Source: Geobacteraceae bacterium
GTDB lineage: Bacteria > Desulfobacterota > Desulfuromonadia > Geobacterales > Geobacteraceae
DNA: 58,896 nt
Direction: 5' to 3'
NCBI GenBank assembly: GCA_029975275.1
Contig: JARKPN010000004.1
Coordinates: forward strand, 1 to 58,896
This document shows positions 57,940 through 58,896 of this stretch, in pieces. The notes below the pieces were generated by a model. The model worked only from the letters and a program-made list of their open reading frames with translations. It was not told the origin of the DNA and ran no database searches. The translations under genes were made by a program, and so were the position numbers. Each line of letters opens with the position of its first letter. Within the stretch, counting starts at the first letter, position 1.

Positions 57940-58896
57940 TCAAATACAAATCCGTGTTCCAAGAATGTCGCGGAGTTTGCCGTTAACGGAAAATCTCCCG
58001 CGCCATACGAGGGTCAGCCTTTCCTCATCAGGTTCGACGATAAGGGTGTCAAGCCACATGGCAAGATCATCAGAGCCCCCCATTCGCTGGACGGTGACCC
58101 GTGGCGTAATTCCTGGAAGATCGAAGATAAGGCGACCGTATCTATGGGCGCCCTTCACCAGCACCTGTTCGTTTCCGGCGAGATGTTTCCCCGAGGCAAG
58201 GCCGGGCGAGGCCGACGAGTAGAACCTGGTATCCAGGTCTTCCGGCGGCAGCGGGCTCACGTGCCTGCGCCAGTGTTCGTCGCAGGTGCCGGCATAGCCG
58301 GCCCGCGGACTCCAGTAAGGCGCGATCATTCCAAACCCCGACGGCACAGGCCGATCCTTCGGTTTCCGTATCGGGTGCGTCGGCGACTCCAGGTTGGGGA
58401 GCCTCATCCCGTCCGGTTCAATTTTCGTCCTGCGACCCATGAAGCCTTTGCCAACAGGGTTCTCCAGGCAGAACTCATAATGTTTCGGGTCGGGCCAGCT
58501 TGTATCGGACCCGCCGAAGGCCCGCTCGTAGACCAGGGAAATCTTTTCAAAGGGGGCAGGCCGGGACATTGAGACTATCCCGAGACACTTGATCCATATC
58601 CGCTCGCCGAATACCCTTATCGTCTTTTGTACCGGCCCCGCGGCGAGGGTCACATCAACCTGTTTTGTGCCTGCCCCAGGCGCCCAGGCGTGGCCCAGGA
58701 GGACGCAATCGGTGCCGGGTTTTTCCGGTACCATGTCGGTGTCGTACCTGAGGCTCGAGGAGCCGGGATCACCGTGGTATTCCGGCGCATGGCGGATCGG
58801 CGTCTGCTCTGCGGCGACCACCAGTTCCTTTCCTTCCCTGATCGTCCAGGTTCCCTTGACGACAACTACAAGAGACTCTGCGCCGGTTGCGTCCAT
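57940..58896 (-). CDS. DUF2169 T6SS-associated protein (5' end cut by window)
   Basis: 318 residues are visible. The DUF2169 pattern is present: MDATGAESLVVVVKGTW at the visible start, then FEKISLVYERAFGGSD, NPVGKGFMG and GFGMIAPYWSPRAGYAGTCD. Family members have some 15 residues before the visible start, so the true start is probably outside the window. DUF2169 proteins are linked to T6SS effectors and are proposed adaptors for loading them. The gene is 51 bases upstream of tssF on the same strand. Confidence 0.85.
   Translation of the reverse strand: MDATGAESLVVVVKGTWTIREGKELVVAAEQTPIRHAPEYHGDPGSSSLRYDTDMVPEKPGTDCVLLGHAWAPGAGTKQVDVTLAAGPVQKTIRVFGERIWIKCLGIVSMSRPAPFEKISLVYERAFGGSDTSWPDPKHYEFCLENPVGKGFMGRRTKIEPDGMRLPNLESPTHPIRKPKDRPVPSGFGMIAPYWSPRAGYAGTCDEHWRRHVSPLPPEDLDTRFYSSASPGLASGKHLAGNEQVLVKGAHRYGRLIFDLPGITPRVTVQRMGGSDDLAMWLDTLIVEPDEERLTLVWRGRFSVNGKLRDILGTRICI

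Overview
The window is a piece of a GC-rich Gram-negative chromosome that spans the replication origin. It probably comes from the Geobacter/Desulfuromonadia group. This is inferred from the layout around dnaA (dnaN-recF-gyrB on one side; rpmH-rnpA-yidD-yidC-mnmE-mnmG-rsmG on the other), the gyrA-gpsA-sensor kinase-ABC-hemE/hemH string, and a parS-like palindrome of the GTTCCACGTGGAAC type. No 16S rRNA or database search was available, so the genus is not established.

Layout. (1) 0.1-17.2 kb: a dense block of osmoadaptation-type genes. It holds a GT81-like glucosyl-3-phosphoglycerate synthase with a second GT-A glycosyltransferase, a glycerate kinase, a mannosyl/glucosyl-3-phosphoglycerate phosphatase, a MarR regulator, trehalose-6-P phosphatase, a membrane-anchored trehalose-6-P synthase with a sensor-like N-terminus, a one-TM sensor-like protein, two mechanosensitive-channel-type proteins, the Kup K+ transporter and a cardiolipin synthase. 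An RNase III homologue lacking several catalytic acidic residues sits next to kup. (2) 16.9-24.2 kb: housekeeping genes (PCD, tRNA-Arg, a DUF2155-like lipoprotein, two tRNA-Ser beside serS, thpR, thioredoxin, a TlpA-like protein), a 209-bp inverted-repeat element, a small HTH/Cys-rich protein and a MoxR-type ATPase. (3) 23.2-34.8 kb, all on the minus strand: gpsA, three sensor kinases (one with an N-terminal receiver), an ABC-2 exporter, an unknown protein, a radical SAM/SPASM protein of the heme-synthesis type, hemE and hemH. (4) 35.0-48.3 kb: gyrA and gyrB, separated by about 4.4 kb of apparently less GC-rich DNA with an unknown protein, an M24 peptidase and a quinol-type NO reductase; then recF, dnaN, a DnaA-box-rich intergenic region (putative oriC) and dnaA. 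(5) 48.5-54.9 kb, plus strand: rpmH, rnpA, yidD, yidC, mnmE, parS-like site, mnmG, rsmG. (6) 54.9 kb to the end, minus strand: the end of a type VI secretion cluster (tssG, tssF, a DUF2169 protein cut by the window edge) where parA-parB would usually follow rsmG.

How the parts fit. The first block could couple the whole hyperosmotic response: K+ uptake (Kup), synthesis of charged (glucosylglycerate-type) and neutral (trehalose) solutes, membrane adjustment (Cls) and emergency release (MscS-type channels). A transmembrane sensor may be physically fused to the trehalose-making enzyme. This is the best candidate for an under-described system here. The rest is a conserved origin region carrying at least two apparent insertions: qNor/M24 between gyrA and gyrB, and T6SS genes after rsmG.
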